This document shows positions 40,981 to 51,959 of a stretch of DNA of 64,000 nt, one piece after another. The stretch comes from Ceratopteris richardii. Taxonomy: Eukaryota > Streptophyta > Polypodiopsida > Polypodiales > Pteridaceae. The stretch spans positions 182,224,085-182,288,084 of the forward strand of contig CM035413.1 of the NCBI GenBank assembly GCA_020310875.1, given 5' to 3'. A model generated the notes under the pieces. The model did no database searches and was not told the DNA's origin. It saw nothing but the letters and a program-made list of their open reading frames with translations. Made by a program: the position numbers and the translations under genes. How positions within the stretch are numbered: position 1 is the stretch's first letter; each line of letters begins with the position of its first letter.

Positions 40981-42343
40981 GTATTTCCTTCATGCCAAGA
41001 ATATAGTTGAATCTTTGAAGCTTTGGTCCATCCAAGGATTTGGTGAAGATATCTGCAACTTGATCCTTTGTTCCCACAAAAGAAACTTGTACTTCATTGT
41101 TTATGGATTTCTCTCGAACATAATGATAGTGAACCTCTATATATTCTGTTCTAGCATGAAAAATAGGATTTGAGGTCATATGAATGCTGCTCAAGTTATC
41201 CCCATGTATCAGTGGTACATTAACCTGCACATTCAAGTCATGAAACAACTTTTTAAACCACATAACCTCAGTAGTAGCCGATGCTAAACCTCTATACTCA
41301 GCCTCTGTAGAAGATAAAGCAACTGTAGGCTCTTTCTTTGAACTCCATGTTAATGTCTTGTTTCCTGCTATTACCACATATCCACTTGTGGATCTTCTAT
41401 CATCTTTGCTTCCAGCCCACTTTGCATCACTAAAGACTTTAAGAGTTAGATGAGCATCATGATTATAAAATAATCCTTCGTTCATGGTACCTTTCAAATA
41501 CCTAGACACTCTTTTCGCTGCATGCATATGAGGTACTCTAGGTTCATGCATAAACTGTGACAATACTCCCACTGCATAGCATATATCAGGTCTAGTTTTT
41601 GTTGCATAAATCAAAGATCCTACCATGGATCTATATGCATTCATGTCATGCAACTCATCATCTTCCTTTGCACTCAACTTTACATTACATTCCATTGGAG
41701 TAGAAACAAATTTACATTCCTGCATACCAAACCTTTTCAGCATATCACATATATACTTTCTCTGTATCAACCACATACCCTCATTGCAATACACAATTTC
41801 AATCCCAAGAAAGTATCTAAGCAAACCAAGATCTGAAATTTTAAATTCCTTTCCCAAATTACCTTTTATCTCTTCAATTGCTTTTGCATCATTCCCTGTA
41901 ATCAACAAGTCATCCACATAAATGCATACATAGACACACATGTCATCTACATGTTTTACATAAAGTGAAGGATCAGCATGACTCGTTGTGTTAGCCTTAT
42001 ATCTTGACACACTACCATCACTATTTATTTTAATCTTAAAAACCCACTTCCAACCAATTACCTTTTGTTTTGGTGTCTTTGGAACTAAATTCCAAGTCTT
42101 GTTATCCTGTACTGCTTCCATTTCTTCTCTCATTGCTTTCTCCCACTTTTCATCTCCTTTTGCCTCATCATAACATGTGGGTTCATTTTCCTGCTCAACT
42201 TTTGTCATAAAAGCATAATGAGTATTCATGAAAGATTCATAAGTATACCTTTGAGGTTGCTTACTCACTCTTGAAGTTCTTCTTACCTCCAATGTAGATG
42301 CTCTTCCTTTCTTATTAGGAACCTTTGATGATTCTCCATACAT
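40967..42343 (-). pseudogene. J reverse transcriptase (internally deleted) and RNase H
   Basis: 458 codons. Starts with KVPNKKGRASTLEVRRTSRV, then RT lead-in NKTWNLVPKTPKQKVIGWKW. About 105-110 residues are then missing in frame: SVSRYKA is followed at once by HADPSLYVK (near 41993), so the DVKNAFL and LYGLKQAPRAW motifs are lost. The catalytic YVDDLLITG remains. RNase H is complete: FSDAKWAGSKDDRRSTSG, SSTEAEYRG and HGDNLSSIHM; the second Asp of the usual SDADW is Lys-flanked (DAKW). The deletion removes one RT catalytic Asp, so the enzyme is dead. Confidence 0.87.
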
Positions 42344-42708
42344 ACATCACTAATTTCCTCTCCTTCATCATTAACTTCAACAAGTTTGAGTTTACCTTTA
42401 CTTCTAACACTTGGAGGTGACTCTTGCCTTAATCTTCCATTGAAAGGTAGCTCTCTTTCTTCATCCAAACCACTTTTCTCATCACTTAAACTTCTTGTGG
42501 GCTGAGGTGAGCACTCATCTCCTTCACCTGTATCTTCTTCATCTCCATTTATGACCTGCAAACTTTTCTTATCTACATACGATGAAAGTGATTCATCAAA
42601 TTTTACATCTCTTGAAACAACCACCTTATTGGTATGAGGATTATAACATCTATATCCTCTTTGAGTATCTGCATAACCGATAAATATACACTTTTCTGAT
42701 TTCACATC
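42344..42708 (-). pseudogene. J integrase C-terminal fragment
   Basis: Part of a frame (open 42283-42729, its first codons lying in K) with SEKCIFIGYADTQRGYRCY, the end of Copia integrase, then VSRDVKFDESL and an acidic linker. It is in a different frame from RT, so there is a frameshift near 42300. Upstream it is cut by the K LTR at 42709. Confidence 0.8.
42704..42708. repeat. Putative target site of K (left flank)
   Basis: ACATC next to the K 5' LTR. The matching right-hand copy is not found, since the 3' part of K is deleted. Confidence 0.4.
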
Positions 42709-43592
42709 TGTTGCAGAGCAAAGGAGCACAAGAGAAGAGCCCCAAAATTTTCAAATTAATGCGCATAATTTGTCTTCTTTGAGGTCTTAGAGAATTCCCT
42801 CAAATCCATGTAAATGCAATAGAGGAGTCCTCTAGATGCATAATCCCAACTTGTTGTAAAATATCCCTTGTAAATTAGTAGGAAATTCACTTTTTTGGAA
42901 TAAAGTGCCAGTCTCTTGTGTGAAAAGACCAAACTTAGGGCACATGTATATAAGTCACTTTGTGACTCTTTGTAGAGACTTTTTGCCATTGTGAAGAAGG
43001 AGCTCTCCGAAATTTTGAATTTGCCTCTTTCTTGCATTCCTCTATCTTCACTTTGATCTTGTATGTGTGTGTGATGTTTGGAATGTGTGTGTAAGACTGT
43101 TGTCTATCCCTCCCCACTATTTTTGAGCTACTGTAGTGTGAGTGTGAGCTTGTAGGAGTTGTGGCGTGAGTGTGGGTGCTTCTCTCCATTCACTATCTTG
43201 GTCATAACTTGAAGCAGAGTTGTCAAAATCGAGTGAAACGACTCTCAATAGATGCGTCTCATTGAGAGCTTCGAAACGAGTACCTATTGACTATATTTAT
43301 AGCCTCGAGCTGTGAGAAATCCTTGATTTTCTAAAAACTACTGTAAGAGGTATCGCGAGACACTTTCAGTCATTAGTGTGTTTGAGAGGTGGATTAGTCT
43401 TTTTTCATACATATCAACTGAACCACTTCATTTTCCATCATGTGTGCACATGTCCTTATACACTTGGTCAGATCGTTCGATTGGATTGACATTTAAATGT
43501 GTGTTAATTTCCCACTATACGCACTTGTGTTGCAATAGAGGTACAGTCTCATTGGCACGAGTCCTTGAGTCTTCTTGACTTGAGTACACACA
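42709..43592 (+). repeat. K 5' LTR
   Basis: Starts TGTTGCAGAGC and ends at about TACACACA, placed by the primer site that follows. No second copy is present, so the right boundary is approximate. A TATATTTATAG box lies near 43289-43299. Confidence 0.75.
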
Positions 43593-43595
43593 TTT

Positions 43596-43613
43596 TTGGC
43601 GCTGTTTTTGGGG
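43596..43613 (+). promoter_or_regulatory. Primer binding site of K (degenerate tRNA-Asp type)
   Basis: TTGGCGCTGTTTTTGGGGA resembles the plant Gypsy site TGGCGCCGTTGCCGGGGA with a few differences. It lies just inside the LTR and confirms plus orientation. Confidence 0.7.
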
Positions 43614-45189
43614 AGCACTCAGCCAAGGTATCTTCGTGATGGTTATAGATCGAGTGTGATAGAATCGTACTTGTAGAAGTGAATTCGTTCCATGGCAAGT
43701 AGTCAATCACTTCAGCACTTGTTACTTCACATCCCCAAGGTGTGCGTAATGAGTTTCTAGGTTTAGGGTTAGTAGGAAGGGAGAGAAGGAGGAGTTAGGG
43801 TTAGTTGAGAAGGAGAGGAGAAGTGAAGAGAAGTGAAGTAGGAGTAGGCCAAGACCACTTAAAAAGCCCAAAAAATTTGCCCAAAATTAGTAATGTTCAG
43901 TTTCTGTCACAAAAAGTATAAAAACCAAAAAATTTGACTCATTTGACACTTCACTGTGTTCTGGTATCGCCTGAGAGTGGCGACCGGTATCGCGTGTGAA
44001 GTATCATGCAATTCAGGCCTTTAGAACTAGAACTTGAGCTGAAGGTGCAAGCTAGACAGTACTAAGGTAAGATTCCACAAAGTATTTTGAACAAAAACAC
44101 ACTAAAAGTGCACAAACGCGTGATTAAATGCATGTGCGGTATCGTGGGGGGAGAAGACAGTTGATTTTTGAGCTTTAGTGAGAGGGACAGTGGGTTAGGA
44201 GTGAAGAGGTGTGTGAAAAGAGCCAGGGGGTGCTAAATTTTTTGATTTGTGAGGTATTTTGGCTTGAGTATCGTGATCGGTTGAGTTTTGGTATCGTGAT
44301 ACCAAAATTCCCTTGTATCGCGATACTGGCCGAAGTATCCTATCGTTGGGTACCAGTCTTGGTATCGCGATACCACTTTGGTATCGTATCGCCAAGTTGG
44401 TATCGCGATCACACTTTACCCAGTAGTATCATATTGTTGCCTACTGTGGTATTGTATCGTCCACAGGCGAGTTTCGTATCGCGATACCATTTTCAGTATC
44501 GTATCGCCTCGGTTCTCAGGTATCGTATCACGAGGACCTTGGTATCGTATCGTCCACTGAACTTGGTATCGTATCGCTAATCCTTGAAGTATCGTATCGC
44601 CCACTTCCTAGTGTAGTATCGCGATATCATACTAGTATCGTATCGTGCAAGTCGGTGGTATCGTATCGCCCCTTGTCATGGTATCGTATCGTCTCATTGT
44701 CGGGAGTCGTATCGCAATACCAAGTTGGTATCGTATCGGTGTATATTCTAGTATCGTATCGACGGAGTGCCTGGTATCGTCTGGAGGCTTGGTATCGTAT
44801 CGAGAGAGTCCTACGTATCATATCATGTATTGAGCAAGTATCGTATCGTCAGGATAGCTCGTATCGTATCGCAGCCAACAGTAGTATCGTATCCTCTACA
44901 CTACAAGTATTGTATCGTGGCCAGATCGGTATCACCCAATGCAATATCGCCTAGACGTGGTATTGTCTAGTGTGGTTGAAGCATTTTGTCAGGTATCTTG
45001 AGGCATTGGAAGAGCCACTCAAGGAGAGTCTCAGAGACTTAGAGAGTCTTAGGAGGGTGAATGAACTTGAGGTCAAGGAGAGTGCTAAGTAGCCGAAGAA
45101 GTGTCATATCTTCTGTGGGAAGTGCTGCCCAGGTTAGTCACCACTCTGCCTATTCAGCTACATCTAGTGACTCAGAGGAGGAAATACCC
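43614..45189 (+). other. K 5' leader, untranslated, with repeat array
   Basis: About 1.6 kb. Short runs of AGGGAGAGAAGGAGGAG-type purine sequence near 43770-43830, isolated GGTATCG units near 43965-44000 and 44138, then the dense array at 44268-44970. Open frames within the array are by-products of the repeat and are not called as genes. Confidence 0.65.
44268..44970. repeat. 23-nt phased GTATCGTATCG array in the K leader
   Basis: About 30 units. Each has the core GTATCGTATCG (or the palindromic GGTATCGCGATACC) followed by 10-13 nt of poorly conserved sequence. Core starts include 44520, 44542, 44566, 44589, 44616, 44635, 44658, 44681, 44709, 44728, 44751, 44774, 44792, 44815, 44838, 44861, 44884, 44907 and 44929. 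The mean spacing is about 22.8 nt, mostly exactly 23. Palindromic units start about 4 nt late and the next unit returns to phase (27+19, 28+19). Confidence 0.9.
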
Positions 45190-45852
45190 ATGGCTTCGGA
45201 AGACATGTAGGGTCCAACTCCAAGTAGAAATTTCATGACTACTGTTGAGGGAGATTACCGTACTTCCTTGCAGTATGTGTCTACCAATGCCTAGGAGATC
45301 CCCATATACCAGGATGGCTTAAACAGATCTGTGGCTAGGATGGTAACTTCCATGAATGCCACGATCGTGCCCTGACCTGCTGTCAAGTACGAGGGAGGAG
45401 CATACATAGACAAAATTGGTCACATCTACATCGTAACTGAATTTCCTGAGATGATCAATGAAAGGGGAGAGTTAGCGGAACCAGAAAAATCCAGAAGAAC
45501 AAACCCTAAGGAGCTAGTGACTACCCCTAGAGGGAGATCCCAAGTAACTGGAGTCTTGAGAGGAGACTTGATACCTCAAGATGACTACTTATTGGAAGTC
45601 TATATGATCCATGGATCAAACTTATTGCTTTAAACAGACTTACCTGCTCTAGGGAGAGAAGAAAGCCCCATGACATTTTATGAGCTAGAGGATCCAGAAG
45701 ATGAAACTAGACTCACATACTTGGACAAAAATCGGAGGAGATATTGGCCAGTTAGTGCCTTGGACAGGGCTCGGCTAAGTTACATGGGTGTGCCTGTATT
45801 CCCTCAGAGAGATCAGGCAACTACTTCGCAGAACCCTTTTGGAAATCAATAA
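45190..45852 (+). pseudogene. K pre-gag ORF, broken
   Basis: Counterpart of the B pre-gag ORF, in one frame from the Met at 45190 with several stops (for example TAG soon after the start, TGA near 45374 and TAA near 45632). Conserved pieces: GAYIDKIGHIYIVTEFP, TPRGRSQVTGVLRGDLIPQD, MTFYELEDPEDETRLTYLD and YMGVPVFPQ. The longest open parts are 45451-45633 and 45670-45852. Unknown function. Confidence 0.65.
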
Positions 45853-45894
45853 GAGATAGAACACACCACGTCAGGACAGACCAGCCAACGAAGT

Positions 45895-46697
45895 GTGCCA
45901 AACCGTACTCATGTGCAATTTGCAACTCCAGGAGTGCAAACACACAATCAGGCCCACGCAGAGGTAGGTAATCAGTACCGATCACCAGTAAGACCACGAC
46001 CACCAGTAGGAGGACAACCGGCAATGCCCCCAGTTAGACTTGCAGTCCCTATCTTCCCTGTAATGCCGAGACCGCCTAAACCAATGAGAAGATTGAGACC
46101 TATCCAAGTGGCCAAGTGTGTAAGAAATCATTATGATGGATTGGGAGAACCCTACGATCACATCGTTGAGCTTAAACAGGTTCTAAGGGCAGAACAAGAG
46201 ATGACTTCTTTGTGCAGTATGAGTCTTTTGGATTCACCCTCACAGGGACGGCTCTAACTTGGTTCCAGCCATTAGACCCTAATCAATTTGGAAACATGGA
46301 ACAATTCTTTCAAGACTTCATTGGGGAATTCACGAAGAGAGGGATTAAACATAATTCCGCGTCTTTAATCCATAGTTTTAAACAGAATCCTAATGAAACA
46401 GTGAAAACAGTAGCCAGGAGATTCAATCTGCATGTGGATAGATGCCCCGTGGTTGAGAGACCCACTCAGCAAAAAATGATTTCATTATTTTTGGATGGAC
46501 TCACGAATGGAACCCTAAGAACCTTAGTTTACGTGAAGAGGTTACAAACCCTGAGTGAATGTCTTCAGGAATGCATTGATCTGGAAGACAACCTAGCTGA
46601 GGACCTCAAGAGTACACCCAGCTCCACTAAATCAGAAGACTCGCGAAGTACCATTACCTCCAATTCCAGTAATATGGAAGAATTAGCGAACTATTAG
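45895..46697 (+). pseudogene. K Gag
   Basis: Two overlapping open parts, 45895-46257 and 46212-46697, with a frameshift near 46205-46215. The first has RLRPIQVAKCVRNHYDGLGE and YDHIVELKQVLRAEQE. The second has the gag core: GTALTWFQPLDPNQFGNMEQ, NSASLIHSFKQNPNETVKT, MISLFLDGLTNGTLRTLVYV and LQECIDLEDNLAED. It aligns with B Gag throughout. It forms the particle shell in intact relatives. Confidence 0.8.
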
Positions 46698-47712
46698 CAA
46701 AAAGACTAGGATTCTAGGGCAAAGAACTTACCAACACCCAGCACAAAGAGTGCCTATGCTACGAAGATGTAGTCTATGTGGAGGAGATCACCCCACACAC
46801 ATGTGTGTGTGAGGAGGGACCGGTGCACATCAAACATACCCATACAACAGACAACACCAACCAAGAAATGCTTTGTACTGCCACATAAAACAAAGGTACA
46901 CCAATCACACCACTGAAAATTGTCCATTCAATAGATAGGCACGACCATTCCAACCACCTCAGTATCGACCATATGGATATCCACCTAGAGAACAAGGCAG
47001 AGAGATGCCCAGATACAATCCCTATCCAACACTAGCAGGAGTATCAAGACCATATGAACAGGCACCGTATCCACCACCACAACCTGTGCTAGGGCCACAA
47101 CTGTCTCAACCTCAACAGGTAGTACCTGTGAGGTATGCCCAGCCTGAAGAGAATTTGGAGAGAGCCATAGTGCCAGCATCATCTACAATCAATGAGGAAT
47201 CAGCGAACCCTGGATATGAGCTGCCACCAAGAGATTACTACCCATATGAAGCCAATATGTTAGATTACGAATCAACCTTTGATTTGGCTTATTCTGGATA
47301 TGGAAACTATGACCCAAGCTATGGCACTGAGGTCGCAACTCTAATGTATACCGCTCCTAAAGCGCAACCAACCATTAGACCACTTGTACTAAGAGGACCT
47401 TGTTATAGGTGCAGAGGAGACCATTTTATTAGAGAGTGCCCTAGACCTTACAATCCACCACCACCTAGGACTTGGGAAGGATATTGCAACGATTGCGGAA
47501 AGGAACATCTTTTTAGGGAGTGCCCTAAGAATCCAACCAAAGTCCAGGACACTACACCTATCAATGTAACTGAAGTAATAGAAGGATCTGGAAGTGATAA
47601 GGAATATACTGTGCCATTGAAAGCCATTACAAGAGCTCAGATAAGGCAACAAAAAGGGAAACTACTAGAACAGGAACAAGAGAGCGATAAAGCCGTAAGC
47701 CCTAAAGTTTAG
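46698..47712 (+). pseudogene. K Gag C-terminus and zinc-knuckle region
   Basis: Open from 47005 to 47712 (235 codons); 46698-47004 is the degraded link to Gag. It contains a Tyr/Pro-rich stretch, then CYRCRGDHFIRECP and YCNDCGKEHLFRECP, two zinc knuckles matching those of B (here the second keeps its Cys), and TPINVTEVIEGSGSD. RNA binding is expected. It ends at 47712 before a Lys/Arg-rich stretch. Confidence 0.75.
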
Positions 47713-48706
47713 GTAGTGGAAGACTTAGAGGATCCACGCGAGAGTATCCAGAACACCAAAGCACAAAAATGGAAGGAAAGAAGAGAAAAACTCAAAACTA
47801 AATGGGCAAAAAATGAGAGTCAAAAAAATAAAAATAAAAATCTGAAACAAAAAGGAACATAAAGAACAAAGGATCGGAGAGGAGATCCCGGTGTCACCAC
47901 TTATCCAAGAGAAAGAGAAACCAGGATCAATTCTAGCTGACCCAAAATCAGACGACTTAGACATGTGGCTGAAAGCTTACCAAGCTAGAATTAAGACTGG
48001 ACCAAATATAGAGCAACAAGAAAAACTTTACCCACAAGGGGAGCTGGAAAAGGAAAGACTAGCGATATGTAGGAAGCTTATAGAGGTGGCACAAGCAACC
48101 CTAGAAAAGACTATCCCAGTTCTGCCAGAGATAAGGATAACAGATTATCAATACGAAGAATGTGTCCAATCCAAAGGTAAAGAACTTAGAAGGAAGGAAG
48201 ACATAGGTGAACAAATGAAAATTCAAGATGAACCTGTGTCAGTAATACCGGACTTAGAGGCAAAATGGCCGAAGGAATTATGGAATATACTTCGAGAAGA
48301 ATCAATGGAAGAAAAATGGAGTATCGAAGCCTCCTTTTGAGGAGATAGATGTGGAAGTTTATCAACCAAATACAACCTAGAGGAAGTATATGAGGAAGTA
48401 TCAAGACCCGATAGGAAGAGGGAGGAAACCCTGAGTATTTCCACCTTACCTAATTACATGGAAGAATACGAAAAGGAGTCTATAATAATACGAGCACCTA
48501 TAGTACAGGGAAAAGGAAAAGGAAACTTAGAAAAAAGTTCACACAATCTAACGGAACTTAAGAAAACAAAAGTACAATGCAAGTTGACCATGGAAGAATT
48601 ACTTCAACTTAAGCCACAATTATGGAGACAATTAGCGAGCTAATTAGAATTAGGGCAAGAAAAGGAAGGAAAGGGAAAAGAGAACACATCTAAAATACAA
48701 ATCCCA
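47713..48706 (+). pseudogene. K linker between zinc-knuckle region and protease
   Basis: Open pieces at 47891-48340 and 48458-48643 in shifted frames. Conserved with B: LKAYQARIKTGPNIEQQ (B LKAYQARIQEGPNV) and KTKVQCKLTMEELLQLKPQL (B KVQCNLTLEELL). Otherwise it is charged and helical, with many Lys/Glu. A linker of this size between Gag and protease appears characteristic of this lineage; its role is unknown. Confidence 0.6.
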
Positions 48707-49294
48707 GTGGATAAAGTGAGAGAGTTTAGTGAAGGTTACGAAGGCAATACCTCTCTGCCTGTCACTTACAATGGGTACATGACCAAGGCTATACTAGACA
48801 CGGGAGTCGGGGTAGGAATTGCCACCAAGGAGATTTGGGAGAAATGGGGGAAACCTGCCTTACGACCCACATGCATGAAGCTCCAATTAGTAGATGGCCA
48901 TGTGGAGAAACCCTTAGGAATATTGGAGAGAATCAAATTAACCACCTGTGGAGTAGAATTCGAACACACACTAGCCATTTGTAAGTTTGAAAAAGCCAAC
49001 AACTACGAAATGATATTAGGGCGACCCTTTATGAGACAAATGTGGGTAGTGCAAGACTGGGGAAGAGATTCATTGTACCTACAACATCAAGGAAATACAA
49101 CCAAGAGAAACTTGGAGACATTTGCTTATCGAGATTTCCTCCACTACAGTGGAATCCCATACACAAGGAGGAAGACGACCTGTCCATGCACAGTGCTGGA
49201 TCGAGCGATCAATCTTGGATGCACGAGGATGCCCAGTTATGGATGTGCAAAGAGGCCAAGAAGGAGGAGAGTAAAAGGCAAATGTGGCCCGTAG
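48707..49294 (+). pseudogene. K protease
   Basis: 195 open codons. NTSLPVTYNGYMTKAILDTG carries the catalytic DTG, followed by VGVGIATKEIWEKWG, TCGVEFEHT and YEMILGRPFMRQMWVVQDWG. In contrast to B the catalytic triplet is intact. After YRDFLHYSGIP the frame becomes unlike its relatives, suggesting a frameshift near 49150. Confidence 0.8.
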
Positions 49295-49875
49295 GACATC
49301 CTAACTACCGACTAGTAGAGGACCCAGGGTACATGCCTCAAATCTTTCCTGATGAGACCTTTGAACCGCATGGATAGATGGAAATTCTAGCAACCTTAGA
49401 TGTGTGCGTGAAGGAGGAAGTTTTGACAATGAACGAGTGCATAGATGAGGAAGGTTATGATGTAAATCTTTATATGGTTGTCCTTCAAGAAGTAGATGAA
49501 GGGGAAATCATGGAAAAAGAATGGAAAGAGGAATATGAGAGTATAGAAATGGAGCCAAAATTCGATTCCAAAGAAAGCTATCTGGACACCATTCGAAACA
49601 GAGAGAAACAGGAACCTACCAAGATCTTAGCAATCGAAGCTACTCCCATGGTACAAAAGCAAGCAGAAGACATGAGTAAAATGGGACCTGATCCAGATTC
49701 GTTTGAAGTTCCTGAACATTTTAAAAGATATGAAGTAGAAGAGAGAAAGGTAGCCATTCAAATGCCTAAACGAGAGGCTAGAGATGGAGAAGCATACGAC
49801 AACAAAGAACAAAAAACAAAAAATTGTTGAAATAGTGGAAGACAGAGAAGAGCAATGCACCTACATAGGCAAAGA
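49295..49875 (+). pseudogene. K linker between protease and reverse transcriptase
   Basis: The longest open part is 49378-49830 (150 codons), very acidic (many Glu/Asp) and helical with Lys. No domain recognised. A second frame, 49042-49377, runs over the protease end and may be the true continuation after the shift. Confidence 0.5.
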
Positions 49876-51164
49876 TGTATCATAGGAGGAGGAAGAAGAA
49901 CTCATACAGCTGATCCGAGAATATCGAGACGTGTTCGCATGGACATATAAGGATCTTAAGGGTGTAGAACCCAATATTTGTTCTCATCAAATACCAATGG
50001 CTGCAGATGCAAAAACCATTTAAACAACGCCCTTATGCATATAATGAGGTGTATGCAGGATTCATATACGAGATAGAACACACCGAGTGGGTATCACCAT
50101 TAGTAGTTGTGCCTAAGAAAAATGGAAAATTGAGGGTGTGTATTAACTTGAAAAAGGTCAATGCAACCACCATACGTGATAGCTACCCATTACCCATCAT
50201 GGACCATCTATTGGAAAGAGTAGCAGGAAAGGAAGTCTATAGCTTCTTAGATGGATTCTCCGGATACAACCAAGTAGACGATCAACATAAGACCGCATTC
50301 GCGTCCGAATGGGGAGTCTATGCTTTTAGGGTGATGCCTTTTGGACTCACTAATGCACTCGCTACTTTCCAACGATTGATGTGTCATATTTTCAAGGAAT
50401 TCCTGAAAAAGAGCATGGAAGTGTATGTAGATGATCTATGTACATACTCGAATAAAAGAGGAGATCACATTCCGGAGTTGAGAAAAATATTCAATAAATG
50501 CCGCCAGTATGGAGTCTGCCTAAACCCAGAAAAATGTGTCTTCATGGTGAGACAAGGGAAGATCTTAGGACACATAGTCTCAAGAAATGGAATATCCACG
50601 GATGAGGACAAGATCAAGGTCATCTTAGAGCTTCCTAGATCAAAGAATGCGAAAGAGGTACAAGCCTTTATGGGACATTGTGGATATTACTGTCGGTTTA
50701 TTCACATGTATGCCATAATAGCGAAACTCCTGTATGGCCTCTTAACTCAATTCACTTGGACGAAAGAGTGCGAGAAAGCATTCAATGAATTAAAAAAGAG
50801 GCTTAGCACGGCCCCAATTCTAAAAACGCCCAAGTGGAACAAGCCATTTCATATTCACGTTGATGCTTCTAATTATGCAATCGGATGTATCTTAGCCCAA
50901 CCGGCTGATGAAGCAAAGCTAGATCACCCAATTGCCTATACAAGTAGACAACTGAATCAAGCTGAAAGGAATTATACCACTACCAAGCGAGAAGGATTAG
51001 GAATGGTCTATGCAGTTAAGAAATTTCGACACTATCTGTTAGCCAACAAATTTAAGTTCTTCATAGACCATCAGGCCCTACTGTACTTAGTTAATAAACC
51101 TTGTAACACAGGCAGATTAGTAAGATGGTTCTTGTTGTTAATGAGTTCGACTTCGAAGTGGTAG
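49876..51164 (+). pseudogene. K reverse transcriptase and RNase H
   Basis: The RT lead-in REYRDVFAWTYKDLKGVEP (near 49916) is in another frame from the main ORF 50007-51164 (385 codons). RT: WVSPLVVVPKKNGKLRVCIN, YSFLDGFSGYNQV (catalytic Asp), AFRVMPFGLTNALATFQRLM and VYVDDLCTYS (YVDD near 50430). RNase H: HIHVDASNYAIGCILAQ (first Asp), TTTKREGLGMVYAVKKFRHY (Glu) and FFIDHQALLYLV (Asp). A frameshift near 51120-51140 ends the frame. Confidence 0.87.
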
Positions 51165-51553
51165 TAAAAAAGGGAAACACGCATGTAAGAGCAGACCACC
51201 TTTCTAGGTTGACCCACGGAGAACCGCCAAGTGGAGTACTCGATGATCTGCCAGATACTTATTTGTTTAATCTAGAAGTATGTCCAAAGTGGGCAGAGAA
51301 ATTAATTCCTATACTCACCCATGGCCCACAACACTCAATCAATAAGAATAGCAAAAAGGAAATTCTTCAATCAAGAAATTTGCACATTATTGCTGGAAGT
51401 GTGTATTATAAGGAACTCAATGGAGTGTTGCTAAGATGTGTGGAGGAGGATGAACAAAAGAAACTAATTGAGCAAGCACATGTGAACAAATGGAGAACAC
51501 ACCAAGCGACTTATGGAACCATTCGGGAGTTAAAAAGATTAGGAGTGTACTGA
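51125..51553 (+). pseudogene. K RNase H end and start of integrase, truncated
   Basis: 142 codons in the frame following the shift: NEFDFEVVVKKGNTHVRADH, HLSRLTHGEPPSG, then a linker and EQAHVNKWRTHQATYGTIRE, the start of the integrase zinc module (the two His). It breaks at GVY in what would be the YWPG context, exactly where E-family sequence starts. The stop at 51551-51553 is created by the junction. Confidence 0.8.
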
Positions 51554-51959
51554 GGCTTTACCTCATAGTTTCTGGCTTGAGGCTGTCATGTGTGCAACAT
51601 ATGTACTGAACAGGTGTCCCACTAAAGCGTTGCAGTCTATCACTCCATATGAGGCTTGGCATGACCGCAAGCCATGTGTTGCTCATTTGCGTGTTTTTGG
51701 TTGTTTGGCATATGCATTAGTGCCTGAACAACATCGCAAAAAATTGGATGATAAGGTAGTAAAATGTATTTTTGTTGGGTACAGTTCTGAAAGTAAAGGC
51801 TATCGTCTGTATCATCCACAGACTAAACGCATTCTGGTTAGCCGTGATGTTTTCTTTGTTGAAGATGCTATTCAGCCATTGCTTTCATGTACTAAGGAGA
51901 CATCTGTTAGCTCCAAAGACATGTATGATACTTTGATGCCTCTTTTTATAGGTGGATAG
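51554..51959 (+). pseudogene. H integrase fragment
   Basis: PHSFWLEAVMCATYVLNR, then HLRVFGCLAYALVPEQHRKK and VKCIFVGYSSESKGYRLYH, nearly identical to E. It ends at TAG (51957-51959), where E has CAG. The catalytic core with the three acidic residues is missing because of the truncation. Confidence 0.88.

Larger units (their letters stand above)
42709..51553 (+). mobile_element. Element K: Ty3/Gypsy retrotransposon, 3'-truncated
   Basis: 5' LTR, tRNA-Asp-like primer site, leader with a 23-nt array, pre-gag ORF, gag, zinc-knuckle region, protease, RT, RNase H and the first zinc-module residues of integrase. It breaks off at 51553, where E-family Copia sequence begins. The pre-gag, gag and protease regions match B in order and sequence. 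Many frameshifts and stops make it non-functional. Confidence 0.9.

Noticed and set aside
44268-44970. CRISPR-like array (short repeats with variable spacers)
   Set aside because: The repeat is 11-14 nt with 10-13 nt spacers inside a plant Gypsy leader, without cas genes; a CRISPR array would have longer repeats and spacers and a prokaryotic context.
44209-44970. ORFs of 60-120 codons in the K repeat array
   Set aside because: Composed of Tyr/Arg/Ile/Val/Ser repeats generated by GTATCG units, open on both strands; a by-product of composition.
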